Positions 17,937-25,300 of a stretch of DNA of 64,000 nucleotides are shown in pieces (position 1 is the first letter of the stretch; the number at the start of each line of letters is the position of its first letter). The notes below the pieces were generated by a model. It worked only from the letters and a program-made list of their open reading frames with translations, was not told where the DNA came from and did not search any database. The translations under genes and the position numbers were made by a program. Source of the DNA: Myxococcales bacterium (GTDB taxonomy: Bacteria; Myxococcota_A; Polyangia; Fen-1088); NCBI GenBank assembly GCA_003142855.1, contig PLNW01000162.1, forward strand, positions 1 through 64,000, in the 5' to 3' direction.

Positions 17937-18005
17937 GCCGAACGCCCTGCCGTTAGGCTGCGGGCGGCCGTCCGCGGCCGAGCGTCAGCTTCAACGGCTT
18001 TAGAT
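17937..18005 (-). other. attC-like recombination site (short, proximal member of a tandem)
   Basis: Read on the minus strand: an R''-like ATCTAAA, then GCCGTTGAAGCTGACG, a GC-rich stem-loop (GGCCGCGGACGGCC), then CGCAGCCTAACGGC and the R'-like core GTTCGGC. The two halves pair imperfectly with extra unpaired bases, as attC sites do. It lies between two minus-strand cassette genes and abuts a second attC-like unit at 18007-18098 with no gene between. Confidence 0.55.
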
Positions 18006-18006
18006 C

Positions 18007-18098
18007 TGCCGTTCAGCAGCAGGGGCGCCGCTGAGCCGGCACCTCGATTCTACACGATGTCGCTGCGGCGGGATTGCCAGCTGCAACGGCATTATGGC
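18007..18098 (-). other. attC-like site, copy of the 18445-18549 site lacking its own R' core
   Basis: On the minus strand it starts GCCATAATGCCGTTGCAGC and ends GCTGCTGAACGGCA. It matches the site at 18445-18549 over most of its length, including the middle (GACATCGTGTAGAA, CGAGG). The expected GTTCGRC end is replaced by the start of the neighbouring short site, so the two sites look fused. It directly follows the stop of the 109-residue gene. Confidence 0.6.
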
Positions 18099-18104
18099 GG
18101 CGCC

Positions 18105-18434
18105 CTACGAGACCGGCTTCGTCACCAACACCGTGTCGTCGCGTCCCTCTGCAAAAGCCCAGTGATAGCCGCCAAATTCTCGTCGGACGAATTCGCATGC
18201 AACACGTTCGATGATCTTGCTCCTTCTGCCCGCGGCCCACGGGAAGTCCTGGTCCCAAGACTTCGCCGATGGACAGTAGATGATTCCCGCGTTGCCGAGC
18301 TCGAAGTCGAACTCGATCACGCGCTCGCCTTCGGCGTAGACGATGGGACCACCTCGGCCTCGCCGCTTGATTCGAAGATCCCAGCCTTGAGCCTGGGTGG
18401 CGCGGCCGAACAAACGTCTTAGAATGCCGATCAT
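18105..18434 (-). CDS. Hypothetical protein in gene cassette
   Basis: The 109-residue protein begins MIGILRRLFGRATQAQGWDL, then has alternating strands (GPIVYAEGERVIEFDFELG, GIIYCPSAKSWD) and a C-terminal GYHWAFAEGRDDTVLVTKPVS. The layout suggests a compact alpha/beta fold. I do not recognise the family. The ATG lies 11 bases after the attC-like core at 18445-18451 and the stop is followed at once by another attC-like site, so the gene nearly fills one cassette. Confidence 0.7.
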   Translation of the reverse strand: MIGILRRLFGRATQAQGWDLRIKRRGRGGPIVYAEGERVIEFDFELGNAGIIYCPSAKSWDQDFPWAAGRRSKIIERVACEFVRREFGGYHWAFAEGRDDTVLVTKPVS

Positions 18435-18444
18435 GCTTGCGCCC

Positions 18445-18549
18445 GTCGAACGCCTTGCCGTTCAGCAGCAAGCCCGCCGCCGAATCGGCCCCTCGTTTCT
18501 ACACCGATGTCCCGGCGGCGGGATTGCCAGCTGCAACGGCATGTTCGGC
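18445..18549 (-). other. attC-like recombination site
   Basis: This 105-base imperfect palindrome lies between two minus-strand genes. On the minus strand it runs R'' GCCGAAC, L'' ATGCCGTTGCAGCTGGC, a variable stem, L' GCTGCTGAACGGCAAGG, R' GTTCGAC. The outer cores are complementary to each other and deviate from the RYYYAAC/GTTRRRY consensus by one base. Most of it recurs at 18007-18098. Position, orientation, size and asymmetry all fit integron attC sites. Confidence 0.65.
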
Positions 18550-18556
18550 TGCCCGC

Positions 18557-18946
18557 TCATTCGACGAGCTCAATGCGATTGCCCTCGGGGTCTTCGATGA
18601 CGGCCTCGTAATACCCATCGCCTGTGACCCGTGGCACCCCTACCACACGAATACCGCGTTCTCCTAGCTCCGCAATGCACTGGTCAACTCCGGCACGACT
18701 GCCGGTGGACATGGCGACGTGCGCGTACCCCAGGCCCGCAGCCTCATGTCCATTGCGGCCATACTTTGGCTCCCACATCAGTTCGATTCGGCAATCCGTG
18801 AACGTGACCAAGTACGAGCGGAAGCCTGTCCGCGGGTTCTCGTACATAGGACCGCTCACGCCACCCAACGCTCCTACGTAGAACTCGCGCATCCGATCGA
18901 GGTCCGCCACCCAGAGCGCAAGGTGGGCCACGCGCAACGGAGTCAT
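18557..18946 (-). CDS. VOC-family (glyoxalase/bleomycin-resistance fold) protein
   Basis: The 129-residue protein has two beta-alpha-beta-beta-beta modules. Metal-ligand positions are visible as H8 (VAHLALWV), Glu in CRIELMWEP, His in GYAHVAM and Glu in NRIELVE. The family includes lyases, isomerases, dioxygenases and drug-binding proteins, so the reaction cannot be assigned. VOC proteins are frequent integron cassette cargo. An R'-like core (GTTCGGC, minus strand, 19000-19006) lies 54 bases upstream and an attC-like site lies 7 bases downstream. Confidence 0.85.
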   Translation of the reverse strand: MTPLRVAHLALWVADLDRMREFYVGALGGVSGPMYENPRTGFRSYLVTFTDCRIELMWEPKYGRNGHEAAGLGYAHVAMSTGSRAGVDQCIAELGERGIRVVGVPRVTGDGYYEAVIEDPEGNRIELVE

Positions 18947-19286
18947 TGACTGGTTGCCTCAAGCTGGATCATCGTGTCTTGTTCCTACTTCCGTGGTCAG
19001 CCGAACGTTCTATTCAGCTGCGAAGGACACCGTAATATCCCTGCGAGAGTCTCGCAAGCTGTCGGGTGCAGACGCGGAACGGCTGAGCGTGATTTCGCGG
19101 TGTTGGATTTGGTGGGGACTTCGTGTCGGGCGGCGCGAGCCCCGGATGGGCCGGCGAGAATGCTTGATAACACGATAAGGAAACACTGCAGGGCCGCTGG
19201 GTTTTGGGCTGCGAACGCCGCACGTCCCGCGGTTCAGGACATGGACTGGTGGAGAGCGGACGCTGAATAGCCGACAGCCAACCCGC
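18947..19286. other. Gene-free stretch with possible cassette boundary
   Basis: No convincing gene is seen in 340 bases. On the minus strand CAGCTGAATAGAAC precedes GTTCGGC at 19000-19006, resembling the L'/R' end of the attC-like sites. The matching R''/L'' half is weak. It may be a decayed attC or the end of the array. No integrase gene is within reach on either side. Confidence 0.35.
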
Positions 19287-19811
19287 CTAGCGGTGTCCGT
19301 GGTGCGATTCGCCGTGTTCCCGGTGTTGTTCCCTGTGTTCCTGGTGATCACTGTGGCGGTCGGAGCGGCCGCGATCGTTGTGTTCCGCGTGTTCTCTTCG
19401 CTGGATCTGGGCCTCGCCATGGTGCCCTCGCATCTCCCGTCGCGGCTCGTTCATGCGCGGACCCTCGGCGTGATAGTGCCGGTATCGGCCGGGGGGAATG
19501 CGCACCAAGCCGCGTGGGACCTCTCGCCCGTGAACCACGACCCAGCCGCCGCGGTGGTCGCGCGTGCGGTACCACGTTCGGCCCGCGCGGTGCCAGTACC
19601 AGCCGTCTACAAAGAAGACCTCCTGCTCGTATTCTGGCACCACCTGTATGCCGGGGCTGACTTCGACCAGCGCGGGTGCGGTCTCGAAGCGGATTGTCGG
19701 TACGCCGACTTGCACCTGAAGGTTCACTTGCGCGGCACTGGTTCGGGGAAGGGCGACTGACAGCAGCACCGGGGCAATCGCCACGCACGAGATGGCAAAC
19801 TTGATTCGCAT
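19287..19811 (-). CDS. Secreted protein with His-rich C-terminus
   Basis: The 174-residue protein has a signal peptide (MRIKFAISCVAIAPVLLSVA, cleavage near TSAAQ). The compact domain has PALVEVSPGIQVVPEYEQEV and FVDGWYWHRAGRTWYRTRDH, a pattern frequent in secreted proteins of unknown function. The last 60 residues are rich in His, Arg and Glu (HREQHREHGESHHGHR). The tail could bind divalent metals. The 113-base gap to yjbQ shows nothing notable. Confidence 0.65.
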   Translation of the reverse strand: MRIKFAISCVAIAPVLLSVALPRTSAAQVNLQVQVGVPTIRFETAPALVEVSPGIQVVPEYEQEVFFVDGWYWHRAGRTWYRTRDHRGGWVVVHGREVPRGLVRIPPGRYRHYHAEGPRMNEPRREMRGHHGEAQIQRREHAEHNDRGRSDRHSDHQEHREQHREHGESHHGHR

Positions 19812-19924
19812 GGATGGTTTCTCCTTTTCGGACGCGCCTTTTCACTTGCAACATCGGCGCGAGCCCAACGCGCGCAATTGTAGCCTCCCGCAAGGCCGGC
19901 GCCAGCGACGTGTTCAGGGAGGCA

Positions 19925-20338
19925 CTACTCTCCCTGAATCGTTACGATCACCGTTCGGCGGTTTCTCGGGCCGTCGAAGTCGCACAGGAAGATGTTCTGC
20001 CAGGTCGACAGGGCGAGGCTGCCATCGCGGATCGGGATGACCTCGCTGGGGCCGACGAGGCCGGCTTGAATGTGCGCCGAACCGTTGTCGTCGACCCGGT
20101 CGTGGCGCCAGCGGCCCTGTGGGGCGATGCCTTCCAAGCAATCGAGCACGTCCAGGGTGATGTTCGGGTCGTCGTTCTCTTGAATCATCAGCGCGGCCGT
20201 GGCGCCCTGGGCATAAAGCGCGCAGATGCCGTTGCTGATGGCCGAGCGACGCACTTCTTCGCGCACCTGTTCGGTGATGTCCACCAGCTCGCGCTTGCGC
20301 TGGGTGCTGACGTGAAGCGTGGCCAGGAACTGTTTCAT
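19925..20338 (-). CDS. YjbQ/UPF0047 family protein
   Basis: The 137-residue single-domain protein of the YjbQ family is annotated elsewhere as a secondary thiamine-phosphate synthase. Hallmarks are ITEQVREEVRRSAISNGICAL, the HDRVDDNGSAHIQAGLVGPS block with the family's conserved His/Asp, and the ending LSTWQNIFLCDFDGPRNRR. Length matches the family. The physiological role is unsettled. Part of its coding sequence (around 20018-20048) is repeated at 20826-20862. Confidence 0.88.
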   Translation of the reverse strand: MKQFLATLHVSTQRKRELVDITEQVREEVRRSAISNGICALYAQGATAALMIQENDDPNITLDVLDCLEGIAPQGRWRHDRVDDNGSAHIQAGLVGPSEVIPIRDGSLALSTWQNIFLCDFDGPRNRRTVIVTIQGE

Positions 20339-20388
20339 GGAAGGCTTTCGTATCCGATCGGAAGGGGGCGCTTTCTTGGTACTGTCGG

Positions 20389-20601
20389 TCAGAGATCTTC
20401 CGGCTTAAGGCCGGTCTTCTTGGCAATCCTGGCGAGCATCTTGGGGCCTATCTCCTCGTCGTCATGGAACGCGAAGACGAAGTTCGCCCAACCAGAGCGC
20501 GCGAGTGTTCGGTGCGAGCCGGACTGTCGCGTGACAGTCCAACCGATCTGTTCAAGGGTCGCGAGAAGCCGTCGCGCCTTGACTGAATCCCAGGTGGTCA
20601 C
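20389..20601 (-). CDS. hicA: HicA-family mRNA interferase toxin
   Basis: The 70-residue dsRBD-like protein matches HicA: an N-terminal helix (SVKARRLLATLEQIGW), TVTRQSGSHRTLAR with the catalytic His in the GSH motif, and a C-terminal helix KMLARIAKKTGL. HicA toxins cleave mRNA. The start overlaps hicB by four bases, so the antitoxin gene comes first, the reverse of the most common hicAB order. Confidence 0.88.
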   Translation of the reverse strand: MTTWDSVKARRLLATLEQIGWTVTRQSGSHRTLARSGWANFVFAFHDDEEIGPKMLARIAKKTGLKPEDL

Positions 20602-20804
20602 GCCGCCTTGAATGAAACGTCGAGCAGCGTGGGCCCGCTCTCACCATGCTCGATTCGATCCGCCAGAACTCTGAGGGCGAGCGCCTGGGCATGCGCAATA
20701 GCGTCATTTCGCGAGATCCCATACGCGAGCACGCCAGGCAGGTCGGGAACATCCGCGATCCATCTCCCGTCATTCTCGCGCTCAAGTTCAATCACGAGCT
20801 TCAT
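20598..20804 (-). CDS. hicB: HicB-family antitoxin
   Basis: The 68-residue protein has the HicB N-terminal partial RNase-H-like fold (KLVIELERENDGRWIADVPDLPGVLAYG) and the helix RNDAIAHAQALALRVLADRI. It lacks the extra C-terminal HTH or RHH of long HicB proteins, so DNA binding is not evident. It neutralises HicA by direct binding in the family. The start codon lies next to a yjbQ-like remnant. Confidence 0.85.
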   Translation of the reverse strand: MKLVIELERENDGRWIADVPDLPGVLAYGISRNDAIAHAQALALRVLADRIEHGESGPTLLDVSFKAA

Positions 20805-20819
20805 AGGGCCAAGTGTACC

Positions 20820-20868
20820 ACTTGCCTGGAGGGCAAGGGTGCCATCGCGGATCGGGATGACCTGGAAG
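20820..20868 (-). pseudogene. yjbQ internal fragment
   Basis: On the minus strand this reads QVIPIRDGTLALQ, matching the EVIPIRDGSLALS segment of YjbQ at 19925-20338. Over 34 bases the DNA differs at about two positions (GCCATCGCGGATCGGGATGA is shared). No more of the gene is present; hicB starts right after it. It is likely a duplication or recombination scar. Confidence 0.6.
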
Positions 20869-20907
20869 TGATTGACCCTGACGAAGAATCTGGTTCACTT
20901 AAGCCAC

Positions 20908-22008
20908 ATGCCCAAGACAAGATCATCAGGGCGCGGCGTATCCTGCCTGGCGCTGGCGGCACTTGGCCTCGCGTTGGGGGGATGCTCTGCTGGCGTAATC
21001 GCAGCGTCGCCTTCCGAGGGCGGCGCGCAGACTGGGGTTTCAGGTGCGGGGGGCCAGCCGTCAATTGTTGGTAGCATCGGAGCCGGTGGTTTTCTCCTCG
21101 CCACCCTTCCGTCAAGCGCGGCCTCGGCCGGCGGCGCCGCTGGCGGCACCACAGAGATCGTCCCGTGTACCGATGGCGAGGGCTGCGATTGTTCTGAGCT
21201 GTCGGTGGCGGTCATCGGCAAACCTGGCAAGTGGGGCGCCGATCCCAACGGAGATAGCGACACCGCTTTGCAAGAGTGGCTGAATTCAAGCAGCGCCGGT
21301 ACCGCGAAGGTCGACAACTACACCGACAAGCCCACGCTCACTCCCGATTTTCTCGCTCCCTACGGCGTCATCATATTGGCTTCGCTGTCAGACGATTCGT
21401 TGACGGGGCCATTCTGGACGTTTGCTGATTCGGAAGTCGCGGCCATGCAAGACTGGGTTGAAAACAAAGGGGGCGGTCTCATCACGCTCACCAGCTACAC
21501 TGGCGACGGCCGGGAAGTGAATCCCACCAATCAACTGATCGCCTTTTCCGGCATCTCGTACAACATGGACGGGATCTACGCGACCTGCATGGACTGGCGC
21601 GCTTGCGGGTGCGCCCACTCCAACACGCTGTCCACCTTCAACAGGACCGATCCAGTCATCGCCAACCTCAGCAACAACGTCACCTGGGTGGGCCTGGACA
21701 ATGGTCGCTCCATCAATGCTCCTGCCGACGCGCATGTGGCGGCAACTGTGGATGGGCCAAAGAATGCACTGGTGGGCAAGCTGGTGGGAAAAGGGCACGT
21801 GCTGGTCTATGCCGACGAATGGATTACCTACACCAGCCAATGGACTGGGCAGGGCAACTCCAGCGAGAATGATCCGACCTGCGCGGGGTTTCTGCCCGAG
21901 GAGGACTATCAGATCGCTCAGTTCTGGTACAACATGCTCAGGTGGTCGCAGCCGAGCGCGACCTGTTTCAAGATCGTCGACGTTCAGCAGCCTGTCGTTA
22001 TCTGGTAG
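20908..22008 (+). CDS. Secreted lipoprotein with GATase-like/ThuA-like domain
   Basis: The 366-residue product begins at ATG 20908 with a basic start and a lipobox (ALGLALGGC). A Gly/Ser/Ala-rich spacer (to about residue 80) and a Cys cluster (CTDGEGCDCSE) follow. The C-terminal domain (AVIGKPGKWG, LTPDFLAPYGVIILASL, AAMQDWVENKGGGLITLTSYTG, KGHVLVYADEWITYTSQW) resembles the Rossmann-like fold of class-I amidotransferase or trehalose-utilisation (ThuA-like) proteins. No catalytic triad is recognised. Gly-rich spacers after a lipid anchor are common in Polyangiales surface proteins. An earlier in-frame start at 20872 is less likely. Confidence 0.6.
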   Translation: MPKTRSSGRGVSCLALAALGLALGGCSAGVIAASPSEGGAQTGVSGAGGQPSIVGSIGAGGFLLATLPSSAASAGGAAGGTTEIVPCTDGEGCDCSELSVAVIGKPGKWGADPNGDSDTALQEWLNSSSAGTAKVDNYTDKPTLTPDFLAPYGVIILASLSDDSLTGPFWTFADSEVAAMQDWVENKGGGLITLTSYTGDGREVNPTNQLIAFSGISYNMDGIYATCMDWRACGCAHSNTLSTFNRTDPVIANLSNNVTWVGLDNGRSINAPADAHVAATVDGPKNALVGKLVGKGHVLVYADEWITYTSQWTGQGNSSENDPTCAGFLPEEDYQIAQFWYNMLRWSQPSATCFKIVDVQQPVVIW

Positions 22009-22070
22009 GCCGCTTGGCCGAGGGTTCTGTCCGCCACCCCGACTCGTCGCGCACGCCGACCTGGCTGGGC

Positions 22071-22916
22071 ATGAGCGCGGTGGTTGTGGGCGCGAGCATC
22101 CTTGGATTGTCAGCCATTTTCGTAAAATGGGCCGTGGCCGGCGGAGCCACGCCGCTCACGGTGGGCGCCTACCGGTTGCTCTTTGCGCTGCCAGGCGCCT
22201 ATTGGCTCGCCCGAGGCGAAAATGGCCTGGGCGCGGGCAACGGCCGCTTGTGGGCCATCCTGGCTGGCGTGTTCTTCTTCTGTGATGTGTGGGGCTGGCA
22301 CACGGCCATGGGGCTGACCAGTGCCGCCAATGCCACTTTCATCGTGGCTGGCCTGTGTCCCATTTGGGTCGCGTTGTTCTCGGTGTTGGCACTGGGACTG
22401 CGCTACCGCTGGCTGGGTTGGCTGGGGCAGGGACTCGGCTTGGCTGGGGCGCTGGTGCTGGCCTTGGCCAAGGGCGCGCGCGTGGGTGACGGACATGGCG
22501 AAGCCCTCTCCATTCTCGCCAGTTTCTGCTACGCCGGCTTCACCCTGTCGCTGGGACGCAGTCGGAACACCTTGCAAGCCCGCCAGGCGATGTTCTGGTT
22601 CACCCTGTCATCCTTTGTTTGCTTCGCGGTGGCGTCGATGGCCGCTGGAGACGCGTGGGGCGGATTTTCGGGCCGCGCCTGGCTCAGCCTGATCGGGCTG
22701 GGCTTGGTGGTGCACCTTGTGGCCTGGTTGCTCAATAGCTGGGGCCTCGGTCACGTGGACACCGCCTTCGGCGCGCTGGGCTTGCAGGGCCAGCAGGTGG
22801 CGACGCTGTTCCTCGCCGCGTGGCTGCTGGCCGAGCCCATTCGCCCTCTCGGTCTCGTGGGCGGCGTTCTCATTGTGGCCGGTATCGTTGCAGTGGCCTT
22901 CAGCCCGAAACGCTAG
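22071..22916 (+). CDS. EamA/DMT-family transporter
   Basis: The 281-residue integral membrane protein has about ten hydrophobic segments in two EamA repeats. The first is SILGLSAIFVKWAVAGG to LALGLRYRWLGWLGQGLGLA. The second runs from ILASFCYAGFTLSLG to LVGGVLIVAGIVAVAF, with the family's conserved AxxxxxxGxQxxxxxFLxxWLLxEP-like region. Such transporters export amino acids, nucleotide sugars or other metabolites. The ATG at 22071 places the first helix correctly. An upstream non-ATG start is possible. Confidence 0.85.
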   Translation: MSAVVVGASILGLSAIFVKWAVAGGATPLTVGAYRLLFALPGAYWLARGENGLGAGNGRLWAILAGVFFFCDVWGWHTAMGLTSAANATFIVAGLCPIWVALFSVLALGLRYRWLGWLGQGLGLAGALVLALAKGARVGDGHGEALSILASFCYAGFTLSLGRSRNTLQARQAMFWFTLSSFVCFAVASMAAGDAWGGFSGRAWLSLIGLGLVVHLVAWLLNSWGLGHVDTAFGALGLQGQQVATLFLAAWLLAEPIRPLGLVGGVLIVAGIVAVAFSPKR

Positions 22917-23032
22917 TCGCCACCGCAAGTGTTTCGGGCTGGCCACGGATGAACATGGAGCCTCGCGTGAACGCCTCGCAGGCGACAGTCACACGCGTTT
23001 GCAACGGGAGTACACTTGGCCGGAGGTTTCTC

Positions 23033-25198
23033 ATGAGCGAAAGGCTTGCTGCCGTTTTTTTGAGTCGCGGTCACTGGCTGGCAGTTGTCACTGCCGTGTG
23101 TCTGAGCGCCTGCGGCGGGGCGAATTCCAAAACCAGCACCAGCGGGCCAGATGCGTCGACGTCCGGTTCCGGCGGACAGCCCAATTCGGGCGGCGTGGGC
23201 GGCAGTGGCGGTGTGAGTGGTGGTGCCACGGGCAGCAGCGCATCGAGCGCGAGCGGCGGGGCATCGGGCAGCAGCGTCTCGAGCACCAGCGGCGGTGTCA
23301 CGGGCAGCAGCGCATCGAGCGCGACCGGCGGGGCATCGGGCGGCAGCGTCTCGAACGCGAGCGGAGGAACGGCGTCTGGCGGCAGCGTGTCGAGCGCGAG
23401 CGGCGGCAAGTCGGGTGGCAGCGGCGGGTCCAGCGCGGCTGGCGGCACATCAGGCGGCAGCGTGTCGAGCGCGGCTGGCGGCACCCGCATCGGCGGCGCG
23501 ACCGGCCCGGGCGGCTCGGGCGGCACAGCGGCTTCTGGCGGACGCAGCGGCGGCACCACGAGTGCGTCCGGTGGAGCGGGCGGATCGACTTCCGTCTCGC
23601 CGGTCCTGGTTCCCGGTGCATGGGGCGATCAAGGCGACGGTACCTTCAAGAACCCGGTGCTGTGGGCGGACTACAACAACCTGGACGTCATTGTCGTTGG
23701 CAGCGACTTCTACATGATCGCGGCGTCGCACCACTTCATGGGCATGCCCGTCTTGCATTCCAGCGACGGTGTGAACTGGACGCTGCTGACTCGCATTTAC
23801 CGCAGACTGGACATCGACCCGCGCTACAACACACCCGGCCAGGCCTACCAGGACGGTACCTGGGCGCCGGCCATCCGCTACCACGACAGCCGTTTCTACG
23901 TCTACGTGACGACACCAACCGAGGGGCTGATCATGACGTCAACCGCCGACGCGGCCGGGCCGTGGGATCCCTGGTTTGTGGTAAAGGCCGTCGCTGGCTG
24001 GGAAGATCCTTGCCCGTTCTGGGACGACGTGGCCAACGCCGGCGGCGACGGTCCCAATGGGGAAAAGGCCTATCTCATCAGAAGCCAGACCGGGGCTGGA
24101 CCCCTCATCCTTCAGCAAATGAGCTGGGACGGAAAGCAATTGCTCGGCACGACGACCACCGTGGCCAACGGCCCGACCCTGGAAGGACCCAAGCTGGGCA
24201 AGCGCAACGGCTACTACTACATCTTTGCGCCCGAGGGCGGAATCGACGCTGGCTATCAGGTGGTGTGGCGCTCGTCCGCCATACTCGGCCCCTACACGAG
24301 CAAGACCATTCTCGAGCAGGGCAGCACTGCCATCAATGGGCCACACCAGGGATCGTGGATCGATCTGCCGAGTGGACAATCATGGTTCTACCACTTCCAG
24401 CAGAACGGCGGCTGGGGCCGCATTGCGCATCTTGAACCGGCGCAATGGGGAACCGATGACTGGCCCAAGATCGGCGTGGACCTGGACGGCAACGGAATCG
24501 GCGAGCCCGTCGCGCAACCCAAGAAACCCGACGTGGGCGCCACATTCCCCATCGCGGTTCCAGCCAGCTCGGACGAATTCGATGGCACGGACCTCGGCGT
24601 GCAGTGGCTGTGGAACCACAATCCTGACGACACGAAATGGTCGCTGAGCGCGCGCCCGGGTTGGCTGCGTCTCTCGGCCCGGCCGATCGCCAACAAGAGT
24701 GGCACCAGCGCGGCGTCGGGCAGCGTGCCGTTCGTCGAGGACAGCATCATTTTCGCCTACAACACGGTCGTGCAACTGGCCATGGGCAAGGTGGCATCGG
24801 CTGTCACCTCGCTGGACACCTCGGGGATGGTCGACGGGCAGCGCGCCGGAATCACGCTGTTCGGACAAACCTACGGCTGGATCGGTGTGGTGAACACGGC
24901 TGGCAAGGGCACCGTGCGCGCCAACATCAACGGCACCTACACGACTGGACCCGCGCTCACGGCCACCACGGTGTACCTCAAGGCCAGCATGAGCGCGTCG
25001 TCGCAGATCTCGTTCGCCTACTCGACCGATGGCGTGGCGTTCACGGCGCTGGGGGGGAGCGTGACCGTGGGACGCACCTGGTTCGAGGGCATCAAGTTCG
25101 GTCTCTTTTCCTACAACCTGAGCACGGCCACGGCTGCCGGCGTCGCCGATTTTGACTACTTTCACTACACCCAAGACGGCCCTCATCCGGCACCTTGA
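23033..25198 (+). CDS. GH43-family glycoside hydrolase lipoprotein (beta-xylosidase-like, base residue altered)
   Basis: The 721-residue lipoprotein has lipobox VCLSAC and a Gly/Ser linker to about residue 190. The five-blade beta-propeller of GH43 starts at NPVLWADYNNLDVIVVGSDF. YMIAASHHFMGMPVLHSSDG, GTWAPAIRYHDSRFY and the general-acid segment TLEGPKLGKRNGYYY are intact. The C-terminal DEFDGTDLGVQWLWNHNPDD begins the beta-sandwich of family-12 xylosidases. The usual SDPD with the general-base Asp reads NNLD. ATG 23033 follows GGAGG. It precedes a TonB receptor, suggesting hemicellulose use. Confidence 0.85.
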   Translation: MSERLAAVFLSRGHWLAVVTAVCLSACGGANSKTSTSGPDASTSGSGGQPNSGGVGGSGGVSGGATGSSASSASGGASGSSVSSTSGGVTGSSASSATGGASGGSVSNASGGTASGGSVSSASGGKSGGSGGSSAAGGTSGGSVSSAAGGTRIGGATGPGGSGGTAASGGRSGGTTSASGGAGGSTSVSPVLVPGAWGDQGDGTFKNPVLWADYNNLDVIVVGSDFYMIAASHHFMGMPVLHSSDGVNWTLLTRIYRRLDIDPRYNTPGQAYQDGTWAPAIRYHDSRFYVYVTTPTEGLIMTSTADAAGPWDPWFVVKAVAGWEDPCPFWDDVANAGGDGPNGEKAYLIRSQTGAGPLILQQMSWDGKQLLGTTTTVANGPTLEGPKLGKRNGYYYIFAPEGGIDAGYQVVWRSSAILGPYTSKTILEQGSTAINGPHQGSWIDLPSGQSWFYHFQQNGGWGRIAHLEPAQWGTDDWPKIGVDLDGNGIGEPVAQPKKPDVGATFPIAVPASSDEFDGTDLGVQWLWNHNPDDTKWSLSARPGWLRLSARPIANKSGTSAASGSVPFVEDSIIFAYNTVVQLAMGKVASAVTSLDTSGMVDGQRAGITLFGQTYGWIGVVNTAGKGTVRANINGTYTTGPALTATTVYLKASMSASSQISFAYSTDGVAFTALGGSVTVGRTWFEGIKFGLFSYNLSTATAAGVADFDYFHYTQDGPHPAP
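23231..23490 (+). repeat. 36-bp tandem repeats encoding a Gly/Ser linker
   Basis: The unit starts GGCAGCAGCGCATCGAGCGC and repeats every 36 bases with drift, encoding twelve-residue blocks such as GSSASSASGGAS. It lies between the lipid anchor and the GH43 domain and probably varies in copy number between strains. Confidence 0.8.
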
Positions 25199-25300
25199 CG
25201 GTCTCTGCCGGCCCCCCAGCGCCGAGAGGGTCAGGAACTGATACAATTCTGCCGAAGTCTGCCTAGAGCACCGAACAATCCGTCCAACTGAGAAAGCCCC

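Noticed and set aside
18974..19270. 98-codon plus-strand frame in the 18.9-19.3 kb gap
   Set aside because: No motif, unlikely composition (Cys/Arg/Ala-rich) and it opposes the cassette orientation.
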